NCBI GenBank assembly: GCA_963777625.1 | Contig: CAVZRO010000035.1 | Coordinates: forward strand, 124,001 to 188,000 | DNA length: 64,000 nt | From: DATDIC01 sp963777625 | Lineage (GTDB): Bacteria > Pseudomonadota > Alphaproteobacteria > Acetobacterales > Acetobacteraceae | Direction of reading: 5' to 3' | Shown: piece after piece, positions 17,722-26,121 of the stretch | Numbering within the stretch: the first letter of the stretch is position 1 | How the letters are laid out: every line of letters begins with the position of its first letter | Translations under genes and position numbers: made by a program | The notes under the pieces: model-generated | Told to the model about the DNA's origin: nothing | Databases searched by the model: none | What the model saw: the letters and a program-made list of their open reading frames with translations, nothing else

Positions 17722-19086
17722 TTGATTCCGGCCATTTCGCTCCGGCAAAAGGCAATCCGTCCGAATTGGCAACGCCCCGGGCGGAGGATCGAATGGCTTC
17801 AGCTTGGTGCTGTTGGTCCCGAGTTCGGCGCGATGCTGCTGCTGGGCGCGCTCGCCGGCTGTGCAAGCCAGTCTCATTATGCCTCCTATCGCGGACTACG
17901 CACGTCGCCCGGACATTTCTATCCGCCGCCCGGGCCACCGAGCGATCCGTGGGGCCCGTACATCAATCAGGCATCGGCACGATTCGGTGTGCCCGGGGCC
18001 TGGATCCGCGCCGTCATGCACCAGGAATCCGGCGGGCGGGAGCAGGTGATCTCATCGGCCGGCGCGATGGGCCTGATGCAACTGATGCCGCAAACCTATG
18101 CCGAGCTGCGTGACCAGGACGGGCTGGGGAACGACCCGTTCGAGCCGCACGACAATATCATGGCGGGTGCCGCCTATATCAGGGAGATGTACGACCGTTA
18201 CGGCGCACCCGGCTTCCTGGCGGCATACAATGCCGGCCCGAACCGGGTGGACGCATACCTATCCACTGGCACACCGCTTCCGGATGAAACAGTCAGTTAC
18301 GTTGCTGCCATCGCTCCCCACCTGAACGGGTCGGCCACCATGACGGGGCCGCTATCCGTCTATGCGGGCACCGGAGGCGGCGTGCAGTACGCGGCCGTAT
18401 CGCCTCCGCCCACACTGGTGTCATTACCGGCATCGTCCGGCGGGAGTGCTTGCGACCCGGACGCCGCATATGATCCAGATCAGCCCTGCGTGCCCGTGGC
18501 GCAGCCGGTCATTGCCGTGGCCGCATCGCCTGCTCCCGTCCTGTCGCCGCCGGCGTCGCCCGGCTGGAATGTCTGCGACCCGGATGCCGCCTATAACCCG
18601 GATCGGCCCTGCGTGCCGCCGGCACAAACCGTGGCCGTCGCGTCCCCGCCTCCCGTTCCGACGCAATCCGTGCTGTATCAGCCGGCGCCGGCCCCACCCC
18701 CGGCTCCGGCGCAATCGGTGCTGTACCAACCCGTTGCCGCACCGACCCGGGCCACGCGGGTTGCACTCGTGCGACCGGCGCCTGCCTCAATTAGCGTTGT
18801 CGCCGCGGCCGCCCCGGCCCCGGCCACCTCGGGCGCATGGGCCATCCAGGTCGGCGCCTTCCTGAGCCCCGAATTAGCCCGCGCGGCCACCGCCAGCGCA
18901 CGATCGGAGCTACCCGCCCTGCTCGCCTCGGCGCAACCGGCCTTCCCGCTGACCGAGCCGTTCGGAACCACCCGTCTCTATCGCGCCCGCCTGACCAACC
19001 TGTCCGCACGGGCGGCCGGGGCAGCGTGTTCCCGCCTGCAGCAACTGGCGCAGTCCTGCATCGTGGTCCAACCAGACCGGTCGTAG
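17722..19086 (+). CDS. Lytic transglycosylase lipoprotein with C-terminal SPOR domain
   Basis: Cleaves peptidoglycan glycan strands. A lipobox (LLGALAGC) is followed by an SLT domain at about residues 75-205 (WIRAVMHQESGGREQVISSA with the catalytic Glu, MGLMQLMPQTYAELRDQ, AAYNAGPNRVDAYL). A long Pro/Ala linker follows, then a SPOR domain in the last 75 residues (WAIQVGAFLSPELARAATAS) that should bind denuded septal glycans. The start is unresolved. The frame is open from a weak TTG at 17722; an ATG with a good ribosome-binding site (GGAGG) at 17793 lies one frame off and would connect if one base were extra, as in other genes of this window; ATG 17833 leaves too short a signal. Confidence 0.87.
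   Translation: MIPAISLRQKAIRPNWQRPGRRIEWLQLGAVGPEFGAMLLLGALAGCASQSHYASYRGLRTSPGHFYPPPGPPSDPWGPYINQASARFGVPGAWIRAVMHQESGGREQVISSAGAMGLMQLMPQTYAELRDQDGLGNDPFEPHDNIMAGAAYIREMYDRYGAPGFLAAYNAGPNRVDAYLSTGTPLPDETVSYVAAIAPHLNGSATMTGPLSVYAGTGGGVQYAAVSPPPTLVSLPASSGGSACDPDAAYDPDQPCVPVAQPVIAVAASPAPVLSPPASPGWNVCDPDAAYNPDRPCVPPAQTVAVASPPPVPTQSVLYQPAPAPPPAPAQSVLYQPVAAPTRATRVALVRPAPASISVVAAAAPAPATSGAWAIQVGAFLSPELARAATASARSELPALLASAQPAFPLTEPFGTTRLYRARLTNLSARAAGAACSRLQQLAQSCIVVQPDRS
18448..18618 (+). repeat. Internal duplication in the transglycosylase linker
   Basis: Two 48-base units (18448-18495 and 18571-18618) encode near-identical peptides (CDPDAAYDPDQPCVP and CDPDAAYNPDRPCVP), each with two cysteines. 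A second pair (18664-18684 and 18712-18732) encodes QSVLYQP twice. The linker therefore grew by duplication and holds paired cysteines that could form disulfides in the periplasm. Confidence 0.85.
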
Positions 19087-19224
19087 ACGCACGGTCGAAC
19101 CCCATCTCCGATCCCATGTGCAATCGCTGTGAGCTGGGTCACAGAAACCAACCCGGCCACGTGACACACACCGGTGTCCGCGAAACATAATAACGCAACT
19201 CGGGAGACGTGAAGGAGGGTTAAT

Positions 19225-19887
19225 ATGAAAGCGCTTCACGCAGACAGTCTTGTCATGGATCGTCGCGCTATCTTGCGGCTCTCGGCCGCGGCTTTGGTTG
19301 CCGGCGCGGCCTTGCGGCCTGGACATCGCGCGTCGGCCGCCGCCGATCCGACATTACCCGTCCAGCAACTCAATGGCGCCTTGCTGGCGGCAATGAAAGC
19401 GGGGCAGCGGGCCGGCTTCGGCCAGCGTTACGCGATCCTGGCGCCGGCGGTGCAACAGGCCATCGACCTCGACACCATCCTGCGCGCCTCTGTCGGGCTG
19501 CGCTGGGCAACCCTGAACGGACAGGAAAGAGCCGGGCTGTCGGCGACCTTCGTCCGCTATACCGTCAGCACGTATGCGGCGAATTTCGACGACTATTCCG
19601 GCCAGAACTTCCGCATCCTGCCGGAGACGCGTTCGCTGTCGAACGGCGACGTGATCGTGCACACGCAGATCGTCCGCGCCGACGGATCCACCACACCGAT
19701 CGACTACGTCATGCGGCAGGCGCCCACCGGCTGGAAGGCGGTGGATGTGCTGGCCGACGGCGCGATCAGCCGGGTTGCCGTGCAGCGCTCGGATTTCCGC
19801 GCATTGCTGGACCGCGGCGGCGTGCCGGCGCTGGAAGCAGGACTGATGCAGAAGGTCGCCAGTCTCTCGGGTGGCCTGGCGGCGTAA
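19225..19887 (+). CDS. MlaC/Ttg2D-type periplasmic protein (HpnM-like)
   Basis: A 220-aa exported protein with a twin-arginine-like start (MDRRAILRLSAAALVAGAAL, around residues 11-30) followed by Ala-rich cleavage candidates. The mature part has the MlaC-family arrangement of phospholipid or hopanoid carriers: IDLDTILRASVGLRWATL, FVRYTVSTYAANFDDYSGQ, VIVHTQIVRADGSTTPIDYV and WKAVDVLADGAISRVAVQRS. HpnM proteins of hopanoid clusters have this form, but no hpn genes are adjacent, so the sub-assignment is tentative. A strong AAGGAGG site precedes the ATG at 19225. Confidence 0.82.
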   Translation: MKALHADSLVMDRRAILRLSAAALVAGAALRPGHRASAAADPTLPVQQLNGALLAAMKAGQRAGFGQRYAILAPAVQQAIDLDTILRASVGLRWATLNGQERAGLSATFVRYTVSTYAANFDDYSGQNFRILPETRSLSNGDVIVHTQIVRADGSTTPIDYVMRQAPTGWKAVDVLADGAISRVAVQRSDFRALLDRGGVPALEAGLMQKVASLSGGLAA

Positions 19888-19890
19888 CGC

Positions 19891-20448
19891 CTACAGCCGC
19901 TCGCTTAGCGCGATCGCGACCCGGCAGCCGGTCTTGATAGCGGCGGACAGCGCCCGATAGCCGGGCGTCTGCTCCGCTCCGCGCGCCAAGCCGATGTCGC
20001 GATGCTCCAGCTCTTCGGCCCGGAACTCCTCAAGCCGGGCAGTCAGTTCCGGTTCGGTGCCCTCGAGGGCGGCGACCTGCCCGGCATAATGCGCATCGAT
20101 CGTCTCCTCGACGGCCACGGTACAGGCCATCGCCGCCCGTGGCCCAAGCGCCGCCGTCGCCGCCCCCAGCACATACCCGGCAATGTGCCAGAACGGCAGC
20201 AGCGCGGTTGGCCGGACCCGGCGTTCCGCCACCAGCGCCTCGAAGGCGCGCAAGTGCCGCTGCTCCTGGTCCGCCATATGGCGCAGGATCGGACCGTGTT
20301 CGCCACGCCCAAGCACCGCAAGCTGCCCGGCATAGATCCGCGCGGCGCCGTATTCCCCAGCGTGATCCACCCGGACCATACGCTCGACCGCCTGCCGCTG
20401 CGGCAAATCGCCCGGCAGCCTCCGCGGCAGCCTCCCTGGCGGACTCAT
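19891..20448 (-). CDS. coq7: Coq7-type demethoxyubiquinone hydroxylase
   Basis: Di-iron monooxygenase of late ubiquinone synthesis. Iron-binding carboxylate/histidine motifs are visible: MVRVDHAGEYGAARIYAGQ, MADQEQRHLRAFE, VAVEETIDAHYAGQV and RAEELEHRDIG, giving the E...ExxH pairs expected. At 185 aa it is the short bacterial Coq7 form. The ATG at 20448 overlaps the dsbB stop by four bases (ATGA), so it is read with dsbB. Confidence 0.95.
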   Translation of the reverse strand: MSPPGRLPRRLPGDLPQRQAVERMVRVDHAGEYGAARIYAGQLAVLGRGEHGPILRHMADQEQRHLRAFEALVAERRVRPTALLPFWHIAGYVLGAATAALGPRAAMACTVAVEETIDAHYAGQVAALEGTEPELTARLEEFRAEELEHRDIGLARGAEQTPGYRALSAAIKTGCRVAIALSERL

Positions 20449-20936
20449 GGCACGCGACGCCAGAGAAAACCGGTCAGCACCGCCACGAAGAGCAGCGAAT
20501 AGATCAGGTTCATCGCCGCCATCGATACCGGCAGGCCGGGGACGAGGAAGGTCGGCGCGTCGCAGGGCTTGGACGGACGCAGCGGCATAGCCGCCAGGCG
20601 CTGCGCGAGTGTGCCGGCGGTGATGTGCGGCGCGGCACATTCCGGCAATGGGCTCGGCCACCAGCCCAGTTCCACCCCGACATGCACGCCGGCCAGTCCC
20701 ACGCTGGCCAGCATCGCCACCGCGACCAGCCCCAAACCCCAGCGCGCCAGCCCGCGCGGCAGAAAACAGGAAACCAGCCCGATCAGGATGGCGGCGCGAT
20801 AGGGCCAGCGCTCCAGCAGGCACAATGCGCAGGGTACCAGGCCACCCCAATGCTCCGAGGCAAGCGCGATGCCCAGCCCCAGCCCGGCGGCCAGAACCGA
20901 GATCGCGGCGGCAGTGTGGGTATGCGTCCGGCTCAT
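20445..20936 (-). CDS. dsbB: Disulfide bond formation protein DsbB
   Basis: Inner-membrane quinone reductase that reoxidises DsbA. Starting at the ATG at 20936 it is 163 aa with four hydrophobic segments. The first periplasmic loop holds the CxxC pair (PCALCLLERWPYR, Cys36 and Cys39); the second holds the Cys100 and Cys125 pair (PECAAP ... SKPCDAP). Pairing with coq7 is suggestive because DsbB passes electrons to ubiquinone. Confidence 0.94.
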   Translation of the reverse strand: MSRTHTHTAAAISVLAAGLGLGIALASEHWGGLVPCALCLLERWPYRAAILIGLVSCFLPRGLARWGLGLVAVAMLASVGLAGVHVGVELGWWPSPLPECAAPHITAGTLAQRLAAMPLRPSKPCDAPTFLVPGLPVSMAAMNLIYSLLFVAVLTGFLWRRVP

Positions 20937-21013
20937 GGGCGCGGTTTGCCCGGCTTCACGCTCGTGCGCAACCGGCATACTGTACGGTATCCGTCGTCGG
21001 GAGGAGTCCGTTC

Positions 21014-21640
21014 ATGCCACGTATTCTGTGGGGCCGCAGCACGTCCAGCAATGTGATGAAGGTGATCTGGCTGCTGGAGGAGCTGAAGCTTCCGTATGAG
21101 CGGAAAGACGTCGGCGGCTCGTTCGGCAAGACCGATACGCCGGAATATCGCCGCATGAATCCCACCGGGCTCGTCCCGACCCTGCAGGAGGACGATTTCA
21201 CTCTGTGGGAAAGCAATGCGATCCTTCGTTACATCAGTAACACCCACCCGACGGACACGTCGCTGTGGCCGCGCGACCCGCATGCGCGCGCCAATGTGGA
21301 TCGCTGGCTGGATGCCCAGCAGACGGTCATGAACCGCCCGCAGGGGGTCATCTTCCTGAACATGGTGCGCACGCCGCCGGAAAAACGCGACCCGGCCGCC
21401 ATCGCCCACGCAATCACCGAGGCGGCACGCGCGTGGGGCATGATCGGCGCCGAACTCGGCCGCCATTCTCACATCGCCGGCGACGATCTGACGTTATGCG
21501 ACATAGCCTGGGGCGTGCACGTGCATCGCTGGTTCAACATGGATTTCAATCGCCCCGAGATTCCCCATCTGCGGGAGTGGTACGATCGGCTGCTGCGTCG
21601 TCCGGTGTACAAGCAACACATTGCCCGTCCGCTGGTGTGA
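21014..21640 (+). CDS. Glutathione S-transferase family protein
   Basis: Thioredoxin-fold N-terminal domain (STSSNVMKVIWLLEELKLPY, then MNPTGLVPTLQEDDFTLWES with the cis-Pro and the ES glutathione-binding pair) and an all-helical C-terminal domain (LTLCDIAWGVHVHRWFNMDF). At 208 aa it has typical length. A GAGGAG site lies a few bases before ATG 21014. Substrate unknown. The end of the gene overlaps, on the opposite strand, the 3' tail of the neighbouring flavin monooxygenase. Confidence 0.92.
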   Translation: MPRILWGRSTSSNVMKVIWLLEELKLPYERKDVGGSFGKTDTPEYRRMNPTGLVPTLQEDDFTLWESNAILRYISNTHPTDTSLWPRDPHARANVDRWLDAQQTVMNRPQGVIFLNMVRTPPEKRDPAAIAHAITEAARAWGMIGAELGRHSHIAGDDLTLCDIAWGVHVHRWFNMDFNRPEIPHLREWYDRLLRRPVYKQHIARPLV

Positions 21641-22698
21641 CGCTGCCCGGCCGCGCTTCGGTACGAAATCCGGTGAAGCGGTGCGGAATACGCTGGATCG
21701 CTTCGATCACCCGTCGGCGTGTCGCGGCCGTATCGTCGGGGCGGAACTCCAGCGTGATGGTATCGACCAGCCCACCGAACCGCCGCGCGACCGCCTCGGC
21801 CAACCCTTCGTAGGGGGCGCGGGCGCAGAACAGATCGAGCGTCTGGTCGGAAATGAGGGTCGGCATCTGGTCCCATTTACCCTCGCGCGACAACGCGTTC
21901 AGCCGGATGCCGAGATCGCCCAGGCCGTGCAGGTCGAAGACCCCGCGATAGGCAGGGGTGGAACCATAAAATGCGATCCGGTAACGGATCTTCTCGGTCG
22001 CCGCGCGAACCGCGGCGTCGTCCGGCCCGCGTGGCAATGAAGCCGCCGCCGGTCACCTCGAAATGCGCGAATGATTTACCGGTCGCGGCGAGTTCCGCCT
22101 CCAGCCCCGGCCGGATGACCTGTTCCAGGTACTGGCGTGTGGCGAAACCATGCAGACGCACGCTATCAGCCTGGCGCGCCGCGGTCTTCAGCATCAGCGG
22201 GCCGACCGCCGCCAGGGCAATCGCAGGCAGCGGCAGCCCCACCGGTTCCGGCGTGAACTCCGGTGTCATCAACGTGAAACGATAATGCTTCCCCTGATAA
22301 TCCAGCCTCTCTCCCCATTCCCAGCAGCGAAAAATAGCGCGGAGCGCCTGCACATATTCGCCCATGCGAGCCGCGGGCGCGGTCCAGGGAACGCCGAAGC
22401 GACGCTCATTGTGTGCCTTCACCTGGCTTCCCAGGCCGAGCACGAAGCGCCCGCGCGCGTGCCGGTGCAGGTCCCAGGCCTGATTGGCGACGATCATGGG
22501 GCTGCGTGGGAACGCGATCGCGACGGAGGTGGCAAGCTGCACGCGTTCTGTCGCCAGCGCGGCAAACGCGAGCGGCGTAAACGGATCATGCCGCAGCTCG
22601 TTGCTCTGGACACAGTCGAACCCGTCGATCTCGGCGGTCCGCGCCGCGGGCCCGCACGCGCGCCAGTCGGCCACCGGCAGCACCGTCGAGACGCGCAT
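21546..22698 (-). CDS. Luciferase-like (F420/FMN-dependent) oxidoreductase, frame interrupted by +1
   Basis: LLM-family TIM-barrel flavoprotein. The first 230 residues are read from ATG 22698 (SVAIAFPRSPMIVANQAWDL, GRFVLGLGSQVKAHNERRFG, YVQALRAIFRCWEWGERLDY). After GGGFIAT the frame must change; the rest (GPDDAAVRAATEKIRYRIAF, SREGKWDQMPTLISDQTLDL) is one frame away. Removing the C at about 22029 joins them (GCC ACG GGG CCG GAC). The second frame runs on to 21546, overlapping the GST gene antisense by 95 bases; the true C-terminus may be shorter. No partner gene shows its substrate. Confidence 0.83.
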
Positions 22699-22732
22699 GG
22701 ACCGTATTCCCCCGGACGTGGATTGCCGCCTG

Positions 22733-23167
22733 TTACGCGGCGGCGGTGCGGCCCTGGTTGATCACGGCGTGAATGCGGTCGAGATCGATCGGCTTGCCGA
22801 CCAGATCATCGAATCCCGACGACCTCGCCCGGCGATGGTCCTCCGGACGGTCGTAGCCGGAAACAGCAACAAGATGCAGCAGCCGCAGCATCGGGTCATC
22901 CCGGCAGGCGCGCGCGAATCCGCACCCGTCCATCTCGCCTGGCAGCGTAAGGTCGCACAGCACGACATCGACGGGTCGGCGACGCGCCTGCTCCAGCGCG
23001 TCTGCCGCATCATGAACGACGGTAACCTGATAACCCTCCAATTCCAGCAATTCGGCGAAGGTTTCCGCGACATGGAGATCGTCTTCGACCAGCAGGATCC
23101 GTTTGGATCCAGCCACGGTCGAGGCATGCTGTGTCGCTGGGGGTCGCTCCAGTTCGCCTGTGTCCAT
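22733..23167 (-). CDS. Single-domain response regulator (CheY-like receiver)
   Basis: A 144-aa protein that is nearly all receiver domain: acidic pocket LLVEDD, phospho-acceptor Asp in VVLCDLTLPGEMDG, and the conserved Lys in VGKPID. There is no output domain, so it acts through protein contacts or in a phosphorelay. ATG 23167 is preferred because AAGGA lies just upstream. No histidine kinase is adjacent. Confidence 0.9.
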   Translation of the reverse strand: MDTGELERPPATQHASTVAGSKRILLVEDDLHVAETFAELLELEGYQVTVVHDAADALEQARRRPVDVVLCDLTLPGEMDGCGFARACRDDPMLRLLHLVAVSGYDRPEDHRRARSSGFDDLVGKPIDLDRIHAVINQGRTAAA

Positions 23168-23260
23168 CGTTTCCTTGCCCAACCCCCTGGCGTCCTCAAC
23201 ACTCCGCCTAGGCTGCCGGGAATATGACCATAGGGCAATGAGCAGAGTCGCGACAGGCCG

Positions 23261-24079
23261 TCAAAGTTTTGCGAGTTCAGGAATGGGGACGGCCGATTCC
23301 GCCAGCCTCCGCGCCGCCAACGGCGCGTCATGGAAGGCCGGCAGTGCGAACGGCTCGCCAAACAGATGCAGCCAGATTCGCTCGATCATATAGCCGTAAC
23401 ACGTCGGTCCCAGCGCCGCGTCGCGCATGCGGCGGAGGGCTGAGGGCGGCAGCTCGGCGATAAGCTGGTTGTCCGCCGCGAATATCGCGCCGTAGGCGAA
23501 CCGGCCCACCAGATGCCGGGCGGCGGAGTCCGCCAGGCTCCGCAAACCGCAGCTCGCGAAAAAGTGGCTGGCGAGATTGCTGCCTTCCGGCAGCCCGCAG
23601 ACGGTGCGATAGGCGTGGCCCGTGCGGGCAGCGCCCACGTCGATGAATTCGACCGGATTCCAGGTTGCCAGCGAAAACAGTTCGGCGCGGACGCGAAGTT
23701 CCGAGGACGCCGCATGGTTCCGCAGCAGTGCTGGTGGCGGCACATTGGCGCCTTCCTTCCAGCACCAGGACAGCGGCTGGATCGGCTGCCACTCGTCCGT
23801 CCAGGCCAGTAATTCGAGAAAGTCGGGACTGTGCTCGAACGGGTCGCCCTGACAGAATACGGTGAAGTCGCCAAGCCCCGGTCCGTGTTCGAGCATGTGG
23901 GTCAGGTACGATTCGGATTCACGCCCGACATTGCGCCGCTCAATAACGCGTGCGCGCGACCGTACCGGCCCGGATGCGATCGGCTCCCCCTTGTTGTAAA
24001 CGTGGATGTGCCAATCGGGCGGGACGAGCTGCACCCACTCCAGAGGTTCGTTGTAACGGGCGATGACGAGGTCGTTCAT
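23261..24079 (-). CDS. DUF3431-type protein, putative glycan-related
   Basis: A 272-aa cytosolic-looking protein starting MNDLVIARYNEPLEWVQLVP at 24079. The N-terminus (ARYNE, then WHIHVYNKG) and ESYLTHMLEHGPGLGDFTVF match the DUF3431 family, which resembles nucleotide-sugar glycosyltransferases and is often found in polysaccharide clusters. A C-terminal IWLHLFGEPF is also typical. Biochemical function is not established. It is 34 bases downstream of a methyltransferase gene on the same strand. Confidence 0.78.
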   Translation of the reverse strand: MNDLVIARYNEPLEWVQLVPPDWHIHVYNKGEPIASGPVRSRARVIERRNVGRESESYLTHMLEHGPGLGDFTVFCQGDPFEHSPDFLELLAWTDEWQPIQPLSWCWKEGANVPPPALLRNHAASSELRVRAELFSLATWNPVEFIDVGAARTGHAYRTVCGLPEGSNLASHFFASCGLRSLADSAARHLVGRFAYGAIFAADNQLIAELPPSALRRMRDAALGPTCYGYMIERIWLHLFGEPFALPAFHDAPLAARRLAESAVPIPELAKL

Positions 24080-24113
24080 GACCGCTCGATCTCTGCTGAT
24101 CAGGGATGCTGTT

Positions 24114-24833
24114 TCATGAGTAGGCAACGGCGCCGATCCCGAGGAAGCGCTTGCCGGTCCGTTCGTAGGTTTCCCGATACTGGTCAGTCTGCTCGAAGAC
24201 GAAACGTGTGGGCACAATGCTGCGGATGTGCCGCCACACCTCCCTTACGCCCGGACAGTTATCGTTGGTGATGTCGTGCACGGCGACGATGCGCGCGCTG
24301 TCCTTCACCGCCTGGTAATCCGCCCAGCAGCCTTCGCGCGAATGGTCCCCGTCGATCAACGCCAGGTCCCATGCGCCGCGCAGGATATCGCGCGCCGGCC
24401 GGTCCTGGCTGGAGCCGAGATGGTACTGGAATTGCCGAAACTCCTGCTGATATCCCCGCAACAGCGGGCTTTCTTCCAGGTCGATCGCGCAGGCATTTGC
24501 GATCGGCGCAAACCGATCGAGATATTCGACCGTGATGATGAACGTACCGCCGTGGCGGCAGCCGATCTCGACATAGCTGGTGACGTTGCGATCGGCGAGG
24601 AAGCACAGATAACGGCTGAACTGGCGCGGGTACTGCCAGGACTTCAGCCCGTATCCGCACCAGGGGTACAACTCAGCGGGGAATTCCTCCAGCACTTCGT
24701 CATTGAGGCCGAGGCGAAGCAGAAAGTCTTTTTCGAGCCAGTCCGGGTTCAGCAACAGGTCAAGCGGGGCGGCGCGCAGTTCCGCGACGGCCTGCGCGAT
24801 ATTGCCGGCTTCGATGGGGCGGGAGGGGCGCAT
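24114..24833 (-). CDS. Class I SAM-dependent methyltransferase (Methyltransf_24/CmcI-like)
   Basis: A 239-aa protein with the SAM-binding motif YVEIGCRHGGTFIITVEYL, the downstream acidic motif ALIDGDHSREGCWADYQAV and AVHDITNDNCPGVREVWRHI. These features place it near CmcI/cephalosporin-hydroxylase-like methyltransferases, many of which act on sugars of surface glycans. It lies 7 bases downstream of the DUF707 gene and upstream of DUF3431; the three are probably co-transcribed. Substrate unknown. Confidence 0.85.
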   Translation of the reverse strand: MRPSRPIEAGNIAQAVAELRAAPLDLLLNPDWLEKDFLLRLGLNDEVLEEFPAELYPWCGYGLKSWQYPRQFSRYLCFLADRNVTSYVEIGCRHGGTFIITVEYLDRFAPIANACAIDLEESPLLRGYQQEFRQFQYHLGSSQDRPARDILRGAWDLALIDGDHSREGCWADYQAVKDSARIVAVHDITNDNCPGVREVWRHIRSIVPTRFVFEQTDQYRETYERTGKRFLGIGAVAYS

Positions 24834-24840
24834 GGCGATG

Positions 24841-25995
24841 CTAACTGCGCTGGTTGCCGGGGACTACGCTGCCATGACGTTTCACGTAGCCAGCGGGGTT
24901 GGCGGCGAGCGCGCCGTGGACGAGATAACGGTTCATTTGGTGGAATGCATCCTCTATGGCCCAACCGTCTCGGATCGCCCGGTGCTGATCGTAGCTGGCG
25001 CCGATCGGCCTTGTGTGCAGGACCGCCACGGCGTCGATTACGGCGACTGACACGGGTGGTGCGTCGATGATCGCCGGCCAGAGATGATCCAGGCCATAGC
25101 CGCTCGGGTTCAACGCGAAGGTCGCGGCCGCGCGACGCAAGGCGGCGCGGGAAAACACCGGTGCCATGATCTCCACGAAGGATGTAAAGCGCAGCAGCAG
25201 GCCGCCGACCTGCTGCGTGATCGTGTGGTTCGGAAAGCTGCCTTCGGACAGCGAAGGCTGAGCCAGCGCCAGTCCATGCGTTCGGCAGAGCTCGAACAGA
25301 CGATTGATGTCCTGCCAGCTTGTCAGCAGATCGTCGTCGGGGAACCAGACATGATCGTAGGCGAGCCAGAAATCGCCGGACGCCAGCAGCGTTGACAGGC
25401 CCTGGAATTTCGTGCCGGGAATATGGACGCGGTACTCCGATTGTGTCTGGGGGACACCATCCGCGTAGGTACACAGGCACAAATCCCAGTTCCGCGCATG
25501 CTCCGGGCAGTTTCTCAGCCATGCGCCGTGCAGCGAATCCCGCCCGGCGCGCAGCACCACCAGGTTTCGGCGCGCACCCGGGGTGCAGGGGGCGGGGAGT
25601 GTCACCGTACGAGGCAGATCGCGTTGGTACTCCAGCCGGCAGATCCCGCCATCCGCCAGACTGGTTCCATACAATGTGCGTTGCGCCGGCCGGAGATCGA
25701 ATCCCAGTCGGGCGGTGCCACACGGGTCGAACAGTTGAAGCTGCCCGGAGCTGTTATCCCACCGGGTCAGGCCGGCGTTCCAGCCGGCGCCGATCCGTCC
25801 GCTGGGAAGCAGTATCAGATGCACGCCGGCCGACCGGGTCGGATCGCCGCCATCCGCGCCGCCCGGATCGTGGCGCGGCGAGGATGTTTCGGGCGAACCG
25901 GGCCGTGACGGGGCGGCGGCTGGCACCAGCCGCCACACGCGATCGACCAGCCAGTCCATAGCGGACGATGCAAGGCACGACACGCCGTCAGGCAT
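24841..25995 (-). CDS. DUF707 family protein, putative glycosyltransferase
   Basis: About 384 aa from ATG 25995 (AGGAAG upstream); an in-frame ATG at 26043 is an alternative. The C-terminal half contains KFQGLSTLLASGDFWLAYDH followed by VWFPDDDLLTSWQDINRLFE. The DDD sits where metal-binding DxD motifs lie in GT-A glycosyltransferases, and the segment matches DUF707. The N-terminal half (residues about 70-170) looks like a separate beta-rich domain I do not recognise. First gene of the three-gene minus-strand cluster. Confidence 0.78.
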   Translation of the reverse strand: MPDGVSCLASSAMDWLVDRVWRLVPAAAPSRPGSPETSSPRHDPGGADGGDPTRSAGVHLILLPSGRIGAGWNAGLTRWDNSSGQLQLFDPCGTARLGFDLRPAQRTLYGTSLADGGICRLEYQRDLPRTVTLPAPCTPGARRNLVVLRAGRDSLHGAWLRNCPEHARNWDLCLCTYADGVPQTQSEYRVHIPGTKFQGLSTLLASGDFWLAYDHVWFPDDDLLTSWQDINRLFELCRTHGLALAQPSLSEGSFPNHTITQQVGGLLLRFTSFVEIMAPVFSRAALRRAAATFALNPSGYGLDHLWPAIIDAPPVSVAVIDAVAVLHTRPIGASYDQHRAIRDGWAIEDAFHQMNRYLVHGALAANPAGYVKRHGSVVPGNQRS

Positions 25996-26121
25996 ACGAG
26001 GCTTCCTGTCTCCGCCGTCATCAGAACGTGCCCGGGTTAACATGCGGTTGTCGGATCGGTCGTCTTCGTCCCGATTTACGTGCTATGGGCTGCCGTGTTC
26101 GCGTCGAAGGGGTGAGAACTC

